The translations under genes were made by a program, and so were the position numbers. Source: Notholithocarpus densiflorus (taxonomy: Eukaryota > Streptophyta > Magnoliopsida > Fagales > Fagaceae). From it: 64,000 nt of DNA. The notes beneath the pieces are model-generated. The model made no database searches and was not told the DNA's origin. It was given only the letters and a program-made list of their open reading frames with translations. The stretch covers positions 4,124,001 through 4,188,000 of the forward strand of contig JARYZH020000033.1 in NCBI GenBank assembly GCA_030021035.2. Reading direction: 5' to 3'. Positions within the stretch are counted from its first letter, which is position 1; every line of letters starts with the position of its first letter. Below, piece by piece: positions 12,167-22,344 of this stretch.

Positions 12167-15100
12167 AAGTCATTAAAGATGACATAAAGTTGCCACCCCT
12201 TTGCCCTAGCCATATCAAAACCCTTGGCACATCATTACATGGAAATTCTTTTTTTTTTTTTATTATAGATTTTTGTTCACCACTGTTGCACAAGAATATC
12301 AAGATTCAAGAAGATGTCAGAAAAAACTTACTTTATTCTTCAAAAACTCTGGATTTGTCGATAGGGACTGAACCAAGGCAGTTCTATCCTGTTGTCATGA
12401 ATTGACAAAAGTAAGAAGGGGGAAAAAAACACCCTCTTCTACATATACATATGGAGTAATGAGTACAATAAAGAATTGAAGTATGGACTTTAGGTTTTAA
12501 TGGTGACATGTGGACAAGTATATGATGGCATACCTTAACCCAAAGTGCTGAACAATCGAAATTTGTTAGAAACCATTTATGTGCATTCATGTTAAATGAG
12601 TCAGCTTCTTCAACACCATCAATGTATTGGCGGTACTCTGGACATATACAGGCACTTCCAGCATATGCAGCGTCTACATGAAACCACATCCCATTGCTCT
12701 ATGTAAAGAGAAGATGCATTGCAATCATTGTAAGATTGTTCAAATCTTAAAAATGTGTTAATTACATATCATAAAATTATATAATACATAAAACATTTTT
12801 TTCAGTAAGAACAGAAAATTTGATTATTCCTTTTATTTTCTCTCCTGCTTTGTGAGAAGAATGTCAAACAGTTGAGAAAGAAAATCTTGAAGCTCTCTCT
12901 CCTTTCTTTTCTTAAAATGACAAAGTGGTCATCAAGTTCTAAATACATTTTTTTTTGGATAAAAGGTTGGAAGTTCTAAATAATTTTAAATAATGCACTT
13001 GTAAAAAACTATTTCTATCTCTACTAATATTAGGAAAATTTGGTCCATTTTAATACATAATGCATTAATGAACTGTCTTATGACAAACCATTTCAATCTC
13101 TTCTATTTTTAGGAAACTTGGTCAATTCTATACATAATACACATTTGAATTTTCTAAAAGGAAAAAATCCTGCTAACTCATTCAATGCCATAAAAGGTTT
13201 GGGACACCAAGAGTCCAAGACACATCCATCCTGAATGGGGTGGGTTTCCCAGCCACACCAAGTGGTTAGGCTGGGAATTGGGGTTGATTTTATAATCCAA
13301 GCCAGGTTCAGGGTGTGGGAAGGATTTGGCCTCCCTGCCCTACCCAGCGCACAAATTTCCTTGAACATTATGTTATGGTTTCAATTAAGCCATTTCTTAT
13401 TTCTTTTAATACCTCCCGCCCCTTTCTCTCCCACGCATACATACACACATTTGTGGTTAGACAGTTTGTCTCCCCTCCCTTTTGCTTTTCTGAAAAAGTT
13501 TTATTTACTAAAGAATTATAAAAAGACAAGAAAAAGGGGACGACACCTCAAATCATCAACATTAGATCTGTATATGAAACTGATATAGTGTGCAAAGCAG
13601 ATCTCTTGGTTTTCTCATCAGTTCAGTCAAATATGTTACCTTAGCAATCTTTCCAAGAGCAAGCAAAGGATCAACAGCTGTTGATGAAGTAGTACCAACC
13701 TACAAGTATAAATGGAAAGCTTCTTTAGTTAATTTTAACTTCTAACATTACTTTATTTCAGAGTTCAAATGTTCCTATTCACCCCCTCCACTCCCCCCCC
13801 CCCCCCCCCAAAAAACACTCCCACCCCTGCAGAATTAAAAAATAATAATAAAATTTATATAAAAAAAAAAAAAGGCAAAAACCATAAAAGGATTTAGGCT
13901 CGTGCTCACCATTACACAGGGTTTACCATGTTAATAATCAGTTAGCAACTAGACATCATTGTCACCATTATTATTACTATTATTAGGCATCCTTGAGATT
14001 CAAGACAATATTTCTTGCACTTAAGAAATTTTCTTTTAAAAAGAAAAAAAAAATGAAACTCTAATTATGACATGTTCTAATGAGTAAATCCTGCATCCTC
14101 AGCAAATAACATGAAGAAAATTTTTGATCATGAATATGACTGGTAATTTCTTTCATTACCAGTCTGGAAAGAAAAATGAAAATCAAAAACCTAATAAAGA
14201 ATATGTCAGCTTCCGACCAACATTTATAGATGTTTTGAGTACCATTTCAAAGTCATTCAAGTTAATATCATAAATTTCACTAAGTCAAACAGCAATCTTG
14301 ACAAAATCGTAACTTTTCTTAAATATCCAAACCTCTAAGAAGTGTCTAAGCTTGTGCACATTTAAAATTAGTACAACAAAATTTAAAAGAAAATTTAAGT
14401 CACGAATATGGCCAAAAGTAGTCATGCAAAATTATAATTTCAATTGGCAGCTCAGATTTGACCAACCATAAAAAAGAATACTCAACTTTTAATAGAGTAA
14501 TAATTTGGATCATGTTGAAGGTGCCAAAAGGAGGAGAGGGGGTTCAAAAGATGGTGTTAAGAAAACACAGAGTATTCTAACCGGTTAGTAACTCAGTCGG
14601 ATCATTGAAAAGAAAAATAAAATGATGATAGAAACAGAAGGAAACAAGCTAACATCTAAACTCCTTAGTTTCTTACTGTAGCACATAAGAAAAAGGGGAC
14701 TAAACCGATGGCAACATCATGTGCAATCGCTTCACAAAGAATATCAGGCGAAAGGGCATAGTTAGTTGAAAATTCCGTTTTTAGCAACCTGCAATTCTCT
14801 GGATGGATTCCTGCTATCTGCGATTAAACAATAAACATTTATTATTAACCAATATACTGGCACTACTTAAAATTAACATGAACTTGCATATTGGAAAAAT
14901 CAGGTCTGAGTATGAGTAGGTGCAGGTCCATTGCTTCTGACATTTGGTATAGGCTTTTCTGATTGAAAAGGATCAAGAAGTCTATTTTGAACAGAACTCT
15001 GTTGTGTGTTTGATCTGTGGTTTGTTATTTGCGTTTTTGATAATCCAATAGATACAATGGTGGAGGGGGGACTTGAACCCTGGACTTCTCCATTGGAAAG

Positions 15101-17301
15101 TCCAAGAGGGGCCAGTTGAGCTACAAGACTCTTGACACTTATTCTTTGCTTGTTTTTGCTGTAGCTCTGTTTTCAAAGTTTTGTTGTTCTGCAGCTGAAG
15201 CTGTTGTTGTACTCTTTATGCACACTGCCGTTTGTAGTAGTTATTGTGTTTGTTGAAGAAAAATTGTTTCTTTCACAAAAAAATAATAATATAAACTTCA
15301 TAACCATAACCAAGCAACATAAGATGAAATTACTAATATGAACACACCCATAATAATTGTAACTTAAAAGTTATAACTGTCTTAACGATGTCTCAAGGCT
15401 ATGCCTCAAGCACCTCTGAGAAACATTGAGAATTTGATATAGAACTGCATCTTCTTGGTTTCCATCATGTGCTTAAGGTAATCATACAAAACCACTTGGT
15501 GATTTGAAGGGAAAGAAGAGTATCACAATTAGCAGTTTGATTTGGTAGATAAAAACACTAAAGAAATTTATTCTTGTGCTAATAATTTATTTTTTTGTTC
15601 AGGTTTTCTACCATTATTCACAGCCACATACTGAGTACAATTTGCTTTCATATCTATTCTATTCACAGCCACATACTGAGTACCATATGTGAGACTCCGT
15701 ACAGAGAGGAGGGAAAGTCTGCTCAGAAATGAATTAGCATTGAAGCACTGACAGATACAGAGGTTCCAAAGAGATGAAACAAAAGAATTTGGCAGCAAAA
15801 CCCAGAGGTTGGGGAAGTTAGTTAATACCAGCACCAAGTATTTTAAGAGCTTAAATAAAATTGTATGATAATGGCAAGAGAAGCATCTTTGGATGCTCGG
15901 CACTCAGCACCCTTTGAGGTGCCTAAGGTTTGAACCCCACCAGCCCCCCTCCCCCTATTCACCTAGGAAAAAAAAAAAAAAAAAAACTCGGCAAGGGCAA
16001 AAAGAAAAGGCACAAAAGGAATAAATGGAACAAAAGCTGTTGAAGGTGAATCATCTTTATATAAACAAAATAAGCCTACTAATAGATGCATATATTAAGA
16101 GCCACACAATGTAAACTTGGTTATACAACATTGACCATCCTGAAAATTTTATCAGTGAGTTTATGTTACAGATCTTAGCATATGAATTCATGATTCACAC
16201 AAGTATCAGGAAGCATCCTTTAAAATAATTCAAAACTATGAAAAAGGAAACTACAATTAAAATAATAAAAAATTAATTGTTTAGATACTTATGCATGTTT
16301 ATAAAGATACCTGGCAGGCTTTCTGTAATGCAGAATGTGTTTGATCAGATGCATAAACCACAATTTTTTCAAGGGCATTTTTGCCAAGCCTCCTTAAAAC
16401 CTTGTCACGAGCAGCCAATAGCACAACTAAAACAGCTTCACTTGCCGTGCCCTGTATCACTCCACCACCTTGTCCTACAATAAAATTTGCAACATAACTC
16501 TGTAAACTTCAGACACTGGAAAACAATCCAATCCCAAAATATCAGAAACCTTGTATGCCCAAGCTTAAGGTTTAAATTTAACTTCCAAAAGCAGTCCAAA
16601 TTCAATCTATAATAGAGTTCTGGACCTTAATCCAATTCATTACAATATTTGTACACCGTATCATCAGACTGTAAAAACATATTTTGACCCAAAAAAAAAA
16701 CATATATCCTGCAAATTCAAAGATTCTTTAATTTAGTTCATTCACTTAAGGTTGGTGTATTCCTAATTGCAAGGTATGCTCATCTACCCAAGCATTAAAG
16801 AAATAGTATGTGGTTGAGATTGCTGAGATGATACAATATGTGTCGTATGGTTTCCACTACTACCAAATATTAATTGCATATAGCTCTTTTTTTCTTTTTT
16901 TGAAGGAAGAAATGTTTAAGTTCTCTGTCAACATCAGGAGGCCCCAGTGTTTCTCACTTGTCTATATCAAGCAGAATAGACACAAAACTTTGACTAGAGA
17001 AATAAAGAAGAAGAAGCAGGAGCAAAAGGAGCTACACCTTCAGTGTATTAACCCTTACCTGCTGAAAGGAACTCATCAGGCAGTTTAAGCAATTTAGCAA
17101 GCCAATCCAATACAATCATTTCAAGCTCTGTTGCTGCAGGAGAAGTTATCCAACTGAAACCCACAATGTTAAGACCAGCACTGAGCATTTCTCCTAAGAA
17201 TCCGGCGATGCTGCTATTTGAGGGATAATATGCAAAATAGTTCGGGCTTTGCCAATGGGTTACTCCAGGTAATATCTTTGCCTGAACATCTGGAACCACA
17301 C

Positions 17302-17332
<31 letters not shown>

Positions 17333-18610
17333 GGACATGAAATATGTTTTTATCAAAACAGAGAAGGGGGGGGGGGGGGGGGGGGGGTGGAATAAAAATT
17401 GAATTATAGATTAGACAGTTTAGCAAGACTCAATTGCATTCAACCAAAAATATAAGAATAAGTGAAGCACATAATCATGCTAGAAATTTATTTTCAAATT
17501 ACTAGTATTTTATTATCCATGGAGTAATAGGGAAAAAAAAAAAAACTAGTTGAGAAATGTCACCATTAAATATATCATCCAATGATTCTGGATGATTAGG
17601 TGCAGAATCTGGTAACATGTTACGAAGATAGCCAGGCTGCACAGAAAGAACCCATTCTTGATACCAAAGGAAGAAGTTCTATTGAAGAGCAAAATAAATT
17701 AGGCTGCAATATATAAAAGACAGAAGAAATAAAAGAGACACATCGCCAAGAGCCTTGTAGCTCAGTGGTATTGACTTGTCTCCTTTATAAAGAGAACTAG
17801 AGTTTAAATCCCCCTCCCCCATTTGTTGTAAGTTGTAACTATCAAAGGGTGAATGCTAGGCAAGCAAGACTATAACCCCCTTCCAAAAGAATCCAAATGA
17901 TGAGCATTAAGGTTAAGGCCTTTGGAAATGACGCATACCAATATCTGTGGACCTATGTCATATACCAGCATTGGAGGTCAAAGGTACATCAAGGTCTTTC
18001 TTGATCATTATACCATCAAAAGTCAAAACTGGGCTTTCTATGCGGAAGTCTAAAAAAGATGAATCTCTAGAAAAATTGAACTATTTTATGATAGGGCAAG
18101 AATACACACACACATTTGAAACCAGCTCATTGGCACCAATTTCTAATGCTCGGACACTGAGAAACAGAAATCAATATGCCTTTCGAAAATGCTGGTTTTT
18201 CTTTATACATAGACATCACTAGTATAAATTCAAAGACACAAGTGTACGTAGAGAAATAGAGATTGCCAAAACCTGAACTTGGCTGAGAACAGGGAAATTC
18301 TCAATGGTTTTGTAGTAATCAGCAATGAAATCCACCATCTTATGTGCATGTTCTCTGAATTGCTCAGCATCCATTGGCTTCAAGTCACCATCCCTGATGA
18401 AGTGTAAAAGGCGAGACCCACATAACAAAATGATACAAACAAACATTAAAAAAATGCAATAAGCAAGACCCAGAAACGGAATTATCAAATAAACACACTC
18501 AGAACACAGAAACAAAAACCAACTAATGAAATTTTCATTTGGTGCTACATAGACAAAACAAACAAACTAAACCCAGAAATAAATAATTAGACAATACTCA
18601 TGACTTACAT
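4243..18610 (-). CDS. AADC: Aromatic-L-amino-acid decarboxylase (plant TYDC/AAS-type), 13 exons, intact
   Basis: This is a PLP-dependent group II decarboxylase that would act on Tyr, Phe, Trp or Dopa in the cytosol. I reconstructed the coding exons (minus strand, 5' to 3'): 18609-18610, 18273-18393, 17564-17636, 17059-17289, 16311-16474, 14677-14817, 13640-13699, 12534-12698, 12332-12388, 7791-7855, 4863-4986, 4536-4673, 4243-4365. All introns are GT-AG. They sum to 1464 nt, 487 codons plus TAG, and every junction keeps frame; plant relatives are near 490 residues. In my numbering the PLP lysine is K305 (NMNAHKW), the PLP-stacking His is H189 (SDQTHS) and the pyridine-contacting Asp is D273 (FHVDAAYAG). 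The catalytic loop reads VVDYKDWQ with Tyr348. In this family Tyr predicts amine formation by decarboxylation, and Phe predicts aldehyde synthases. The N-terminus resembles Arabidopsis AAS (At2g20340). Substrate is not settled by the sequence. Gly356 in IPLGRRF occupies a position linked to indolic versus phenolic preference. Confidence 0.93.
4494..4529. repeat. Poly(A) tract beside a splice donor
   Basis: A run of more than 30 A (poly-T in transcript sense) begins a few bases past the donor of exon 12. Such tracts are slippage-prone; here it is intronic. Confidence 0.8.
5740..7365. mobile_element. 5'-inverted LINE (L1-like) in intron 10
   Basis: From about 6930 down to 5740 the minus strand encodes the C-terminal zf-RVT region of a plant L1 element, with stops: FPWKLVWQTK, RVAFFSWTAALGKILL, then CSGELVDHLF. 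From about 6945 to 7365 the plus strand encodes the segment just upstream, including EVANHIEKLQ, NFLWSGIGEE, FGGLGVRNLRIFN and LWRYGIERD. Part of the segment is present in both orientations (6800-6935 minus, 7125-7260 plus). This is the arrangement expected from twin priming. The plus part also carries a tandem duplication of about 76 bp (6944-7018 and 7019-7096). Confidence 0.75.
7791..7855 (-). CDS. AADC: Decarboxylase exon 10 (catalytic-loop exon)
   Basis: This 65-nt exon encodes ASQANMVVDYKDWQIPLGRRF plus AG of an Arg codon completed in exon 11. Tyr in VVDYKDW marks a decarboxylase-type loop. The exon lies between two large transposon-filled introns (4987-7790 and 7856-12331) and would be easy for automatic annotation to miss. 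Confidence 0.92.
8480..11895 (+). mobile_element. Degenerate L1-like LINE in intron 9
   Basis: Plus-strand frames, broken by many stops and shifts, give in order: an endonuclease part (TGDFNSIQEEG near 8945-8985); the start of reverse transcriptase (EEEIRKAIFSLGSGKAP near 10030); NRSKIDEFRPISCCN near 10210; a KVDL remnant near 10430; FSDDLIIF near 10970, from the FADD catalytic box; and a C-terminal region up to DGEWCWPYQI near 11830. The element is dead. It is interrupted near 10620-10925 by a second, opposite LINE 3' end. Confidence 0.75.
10625..10925 (-). mobile_element. Short 5'-truncated LINE 3' end nested in the larger LINE
   Basis: The reverse strand reads NLHAHIKGRDQLLASFSGY followed by stops and a T-rich 3' region typical of plant L1 tails. 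It lies between two parts of the plus-strand LINE reverse transcriptase, so it inserted later. The poly-T at 10920-10930 lies at its upstream (5') edge in this orientation, so it is not its poly(A) tail. Confidence 0.5.
12125..12164. repeat. (TA)n microsatellite
   Basis: About 20 TA dinucleotides in intron 9, close to exon 9. It is a likely length polymorphism. Confidence 0.9.
12534..12698 (-). CDS. AADC: Decarboxylase exon 8 (PLP-lysine exon)
   Basis: This exon encodes exactly 55 codons, from SNGMWFHVDAAYAG to FDCSALWVK. It carries the Asp that holds the pyridine nitrogen of PLP and the HKW lysine that forms the Schiff base. Splice sites are ...CATAG|AGC and AAG|GTATGCC. It is the best conserved exon and serves as an anchor for finding the dead copies at 22833 and 60566. 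Confidence 0.95.
13796..13873. repeat. Poly(C)/poly(A) homopolymer cluster in intron 6
   Basis: C-rich and A-rich runs (about 13790-13815 and 13859-13873) lie between exons 6 and 7. I see no other function. Confidence 0.7.
14985..15140 (-). mobile_element. tRNA-derived SINE
   Basis: The minus strand reads TAGCTCAACTGG (A box) and, 45 bp on, GGGTTCAAGTCC (B box), followed by a non-tRNA body ending in ATTATCAAAAA. The spacing and boxes are those of a Pol III promoter, but the clover leaf is incomplete and an unrelated tail follows, so this is a SINE and not a tRNA gene. It lies in intron 5 of the decarboxylase, in the same orientation. Confidence 0.6.
15880..15990 (+). repeat. Possible degenerate retroposon with poly(A) end
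   Basis: GGTGCCTAAGGTTTGAACCC resembles a B box and is followed by a C-rich segment and CCTAGG(A)n. No A box is evident. This may be a diverged SINE; support is weak. Confidence 0.25.
17312..17388. repeat. Poly(A) and poly(G) runs upstream of exon 4
   Basis: An A run (17301-17328) and a G run (17366-17386) lie in intron 3 just upstream of the exon 4 acceptor (exon 4 starts at 17289). In transcript sense the poly(T) forms an exaggerated polypyrimidine tract. Confidence 0.8.
17748..17876 (+). mobile_element. tRNA-derived SINE
   Basis: The plus strand reads CCTTGTAGCTCAGTGGTA (A box) and GAGTTTAAATCCCCC (B box), then a tail with ATTTGTTGTAAGTTG and ACTATCAAAGG. It lies in intron 2 of the decarboxylase, in antisense. 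It is related to, but diverged from, the SINE at 14985-15140. Confidence 0.55.
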
Positions 18611-18730
18611 TGTTAGTTTTGGGAGGGAAGCAAAGCAAGTGAGATGTAGATGAAGAAGAGTTTGAAGAACAAAGCAGGTTTTAGAAGGGTCAGCGAGAGC
18701 GAAGTTTATGAATATCAATCATACAAACAA
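18609..18730 (-). other. AADC: Exon 1 of the decarboxylase: 5' UTR plus the AT of a split start codon
   Basis: Upstream of exon 2 the minus strand reads ...CTAACAAT|GTAAGTCATG. This is a strong donor directly after AT. Exon 2 opens after TTCATCAG with GGATGGTGACTTG. Joining gives ATG GAT GGT GAC TTG AAG (M-D-G-D-L-K), in frame with the rest of the protein. No other ATG is visible in the roughly 110 bp upstream in transcript sense, and the ATG inside exon 2 that starts ATGGTG runs into a stop at once. The transcription start is not defined, so the 5' limit is approximate. Confidence 0.7.
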
Positions 18731-19302
18731 TCAAACAGGGCAGTAGGCTCAGCGTGGTAACTAATATTCGCTCTGGTTTCACCTGTGTGGACGTGGACAA
18801 AAAATCTTGCTCGTTTTTAACAACTGTTTAGCGTTGGTTCCACGAGGATTTTTTTGTCATTTTCATTATCCACCAGGACGGCAGGACCACCTCAAACTTG
18901 ATGTAATATGAAAATAAACAGTCAAGTGCTAATTATGAACACATATACCATCCACAACTTTTATATATATAATAATATATACTATACTATATTATCAGAC
19001 GTAATAAGTTAAAATTCTCTCAAAAAATATATATATATATATATATATATATACACTACAGTACTACACTCACCCATATGCGTTCTATACAAAGGCATCT
19101 TATTATATACAGGTTATTTTCTTGAGGAACACGACATAATTATTCAATCAGAATAATTATAATTTATATATACCATCCAAAAGGCAAGCAGCTTTTGTTG
19201 GCCCCAATGTCATTATGAAATTGGAAACCTTTATTTGAATGTGTAAAGTTTCGTCTATTTCCATCCTCCTTAATTACTAAACATAAGAAAGGGATAACCC
19301 TT

Positions 19303-19336
<34 letters not shown>

Positions 19337-19574
19337 GGGGGGGGGGGGGCTTTAATCCCATGTTACTAAGAAAAAAAGTTAGATGTTTGCTTTAATTTAA
19401 ATTTATAATAAGCCTTTAAAGGTTTTTTTTTTTTTTTTTTTTTTGGCTTTCTCCCCGAAAAAGTTAGATGTTGGCTTTATAAATTTCTAAATTACCTTAA
19501 AAGATAGACTAATCTTTTTGATATTTCATCAAAATTTAAAAAAATTAAAAAAAAAAAATCTGTTTGAAATGGTC
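18731..19574. promoter_or_regulatory. Upstream region of the decarboxylase gene
   Basis: This should hold the promoter of the minus-strand decarboxylase. I see no convincing TATA box next to exon 1. The region contains a (TA)n tract (19028-19052), T and G homopolymers (19309-19349), and a partial repeat of AAAGGTTTTTTTT with AAGTTAGATGTT (19305-19380 and 19415-19472). Regulatory function is inferred from position only. Confidence 0.35.
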
Positions 19575-19577
19575 TTA

Positions 19578-20236
19578 AAACTTAGCATTAGGTGTGCTAA
19601 AACTCCCAAAATGCTATTTTAACATATCAAAGAATAAAAAAGCCCTCTATTGGATGTGCTACTAGAGCAAAAATTTGCAAATTTGTTTTAGCATTGCTAC
19701 AGAGATCTACTTGTTTATTTATTTATTTATTTTTTCCGTTTAACTCTCTCCTCTCTTTCTCTTCCCTCTCTTCTCTCCTCTCTCGTCAACTAAGACTACT
19801 CCTCCCCCCCCCCCCCCCCAACCACCACCAGCCAAAATGACAATGCACCTCACTTCTTCAACCACTGCTCTACCTCTCTTTCCTCCTCCTCCTCATCATC
19901 ATCATCAAACAGTGTCATTCCTTCCTCCATTACCACCCAACGCTTAGACTACATTCTCCAATTACTTGGCTGCAAACTCTCAATTGATATCGTCTTCTCC
20001 TTTTCTCTCCCCGAATTCAACCCCAATTTGAGTTTATTGGGCTTTTTTGGGTTTTTTTTTTTTTTGGTGTGGCTATGAAGAGCTATTTTTAAGGTTATTT
20101 TAACGGGTTAGTATGCTAAAATAACATATGGAATGTAGGGTATATATATATTTTTTTAAACTAATGTAGAGTATATTGTTAAATGATGTGCTAAATTAGG
20201 TTTTTTTTTTTTTAGCACACTGGATGATAATGCGGT
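19578..20236. mobile_element. Possible MITE or non-autonomous element
   Basis: The left part reads TTAGCATTAGGTGTGCTAAAA. The right end, read inward, gives GCATTATCATCCAGTGTGCTAAAA, a loose inverted match sharing GTGTGCTAAAA. Both sides contain further 'AGCA...TGCTAAAA' phrases. I cannot define a target-site duplication. The interior has a CT-rich block (19740-19800) and a poly(C) run (19805-19819). Confidence 0.35.
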
Positions 20237-22340
20237 ATTCATCTACTCTTCTCATTCTCCTAATTACTTTTGTTGCTCTTAAAGGTACAAACTTTATTCA
20301 AAGTGGTATTTATTCGTTAGACAAAGTCCCTACATTGGAAGTTATCACCATTCAAAGGGAAGAATGTAATGTGTGATGAAACACTAGTGCAATGGTGTTG
20401 ATCATCCCACACTGCTTACATCTCTTGCTTATAATTATATATCAATGATAAGCTATAGTCGGGATGATTTTATTTGTATCAATATTTTGATACATTCTAA
20501 CTCTTGTATACTACGAATTACTAATAGGATATTTTGAAAGGCTTCCGATTTACTATCTTTTGAGTGATCAGCATCAGTCTTAAGTCTTAAGTCTTAAGTT
20601 AGTCATGTGCCTGGAATATAGTCCACACCCATGCCAAAATCGATTAACTTCATTCACACACAAAAATCTGAATCTTGACCTGCACTGGAAATTTTGCTAA
20701 TTAAATGCCTAAAGATTTCCCCTCATGAACTTATTATTAAGATGAATCGCCAAATAGCTCTCACCATGCAATTATTATTATTTTAAAAAAAAAAATTCTT
20801 TAAAAACTTGAATAATATTTTCTATTTTATTTATTTATCATTTTTTAAATTATTAATAAAATTGTTAAGGCATTAAGAGATAACTGAGATTATGTGTTTA
20901 GTGGCTCTGAGGGGTTTAATATGATGAAACATGAAGTTAAAGAGACTCCTTTTGTCTAGAGATATGGAGTTTATGAGTGGCAGAAATGAACTAAATAAGA
21001 GAGGACTAATGTTAAATCCTGAAGTTTGGAAACTAAAATAAAAGTTAAGAATTTTGGCTTTTTACAATACCTTAACTCTCTGAAAAATGTATAACTACAA
21101 TTAAAAAAGTCCTTGTGAAAAAAACAATAATAATAATTACAATCAAAACTCTCTTTACTCCATCTTACACTTATTCTCTCTCTTTGGGGCTTCTTTACCC
21201 CTCTAGTTGTTTGGGTTGATTTGCGAGCACCCTGAAAATAGTCACAACAAAATTTTGTTTTGGGCAAATAGGAATAACAAACTAATAAAAAATAGAATTG
21301 AAAAACATTATGATTATTTATTTAATTCATACCTTTAAAAACAAAGTTAGGCATAACAAAAGAAAAAAAGGCAACATTTGCACAAACATTACATGAGTGA
21401 AAAAAACAACAGCATTACAATCAATCATAAGTTAAGTATGGAAATCCCAATACATTCTAACCAAAATTAGTTGACTATCATCTAAATGATATTATTTCGA
21501 ATTCTTACATCATGTGAAATTTCAATTTTCATAAAATAACTTACTAACATGTTTAAGTTTAAGATACAACTATGGTTGAAATTAGAATGTATCATCACAA
21601 ATTGTTATTGTACATAGAGGGGTTGCTTAAGATAGAACTATATATGCCCATTACTCTCATTTATCATTGTAATTGGAAGTTAATTAAACCAACTCATCAA
21701 ACATAAACTCTCAATATGGTTGCCCAATATTTGGAAGAGAAGGAAACCAAAAAGAAACACTTATTTGCTCTCTTGTTCTGTAGTTAACAGCGTTAGACGT
21801 TTGTACACCAAAACATTAAACATAAACTGTCAGAATGGTTGCTCAGTAATTGGAAGAGAAGAAAATGAAATCGCAAAAGTACCAAAGATGACAATATATA
21901 TACATGTACCAACCCAATATGACGCATTTCTTTGAAATTTGGAAGACTCCTCTGTGTGGGGTTCATAAGGGACTTGAAAAGGTAGTTTCAAAGAAAAGAC
22001 CTTATATGATTTTTAAAAAAAAAAATTTGCCCTACAAAAGAATGCATAAGCAATAGATTGATACCTCAAATTTTTAGTATATACTTTCTAGAAAATTTTG
22101 TCCTTAAAACATGCATGTATTCTTTTTTAAAAAAAAAAAGCATGTATAGGTAGGCAGAGATTGAAGAAAACCAAACTCAAATAAAGCACATAAGACGCAT
22201 AGATTAATAGTGAAATTTTAGAATATCAATTATTCAACACTTTGTTGAATATAGTTAGTCATCATTTCTTCATAACATAATCATACAAATGTTTTATGTG
22301 TGTGTATATGTATATACACACATGATTTAAAGTAAATTAC
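20237..22340. other. Intergenic, no gene seen
   Basis: AT-rich DNA with no recognisable coding region. An imperfect tandem duplication of about 125 bp lies at 21697-21870; each copy contains ACATAAACT...ATGGTTGC...TTGGAAGAGAAG. Nothing else is supported. Confidence 0.45.
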
Positions 22341-22344
22341 AAAT

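Noticed and set aside
15050..15140. tRNA gene on the minus strand
   Set aside because: A and B boxes are present, but the clover leaf is incomplete and a non-tRNA tail follows, so a SINE fits better.
19305..19450. Regulatory element in the T/G homopolymers upstream of the decarboxylase
   Set aside because: Only homopolymer runs and a partial duplication are seen; nothing supports a specific regulatory role.
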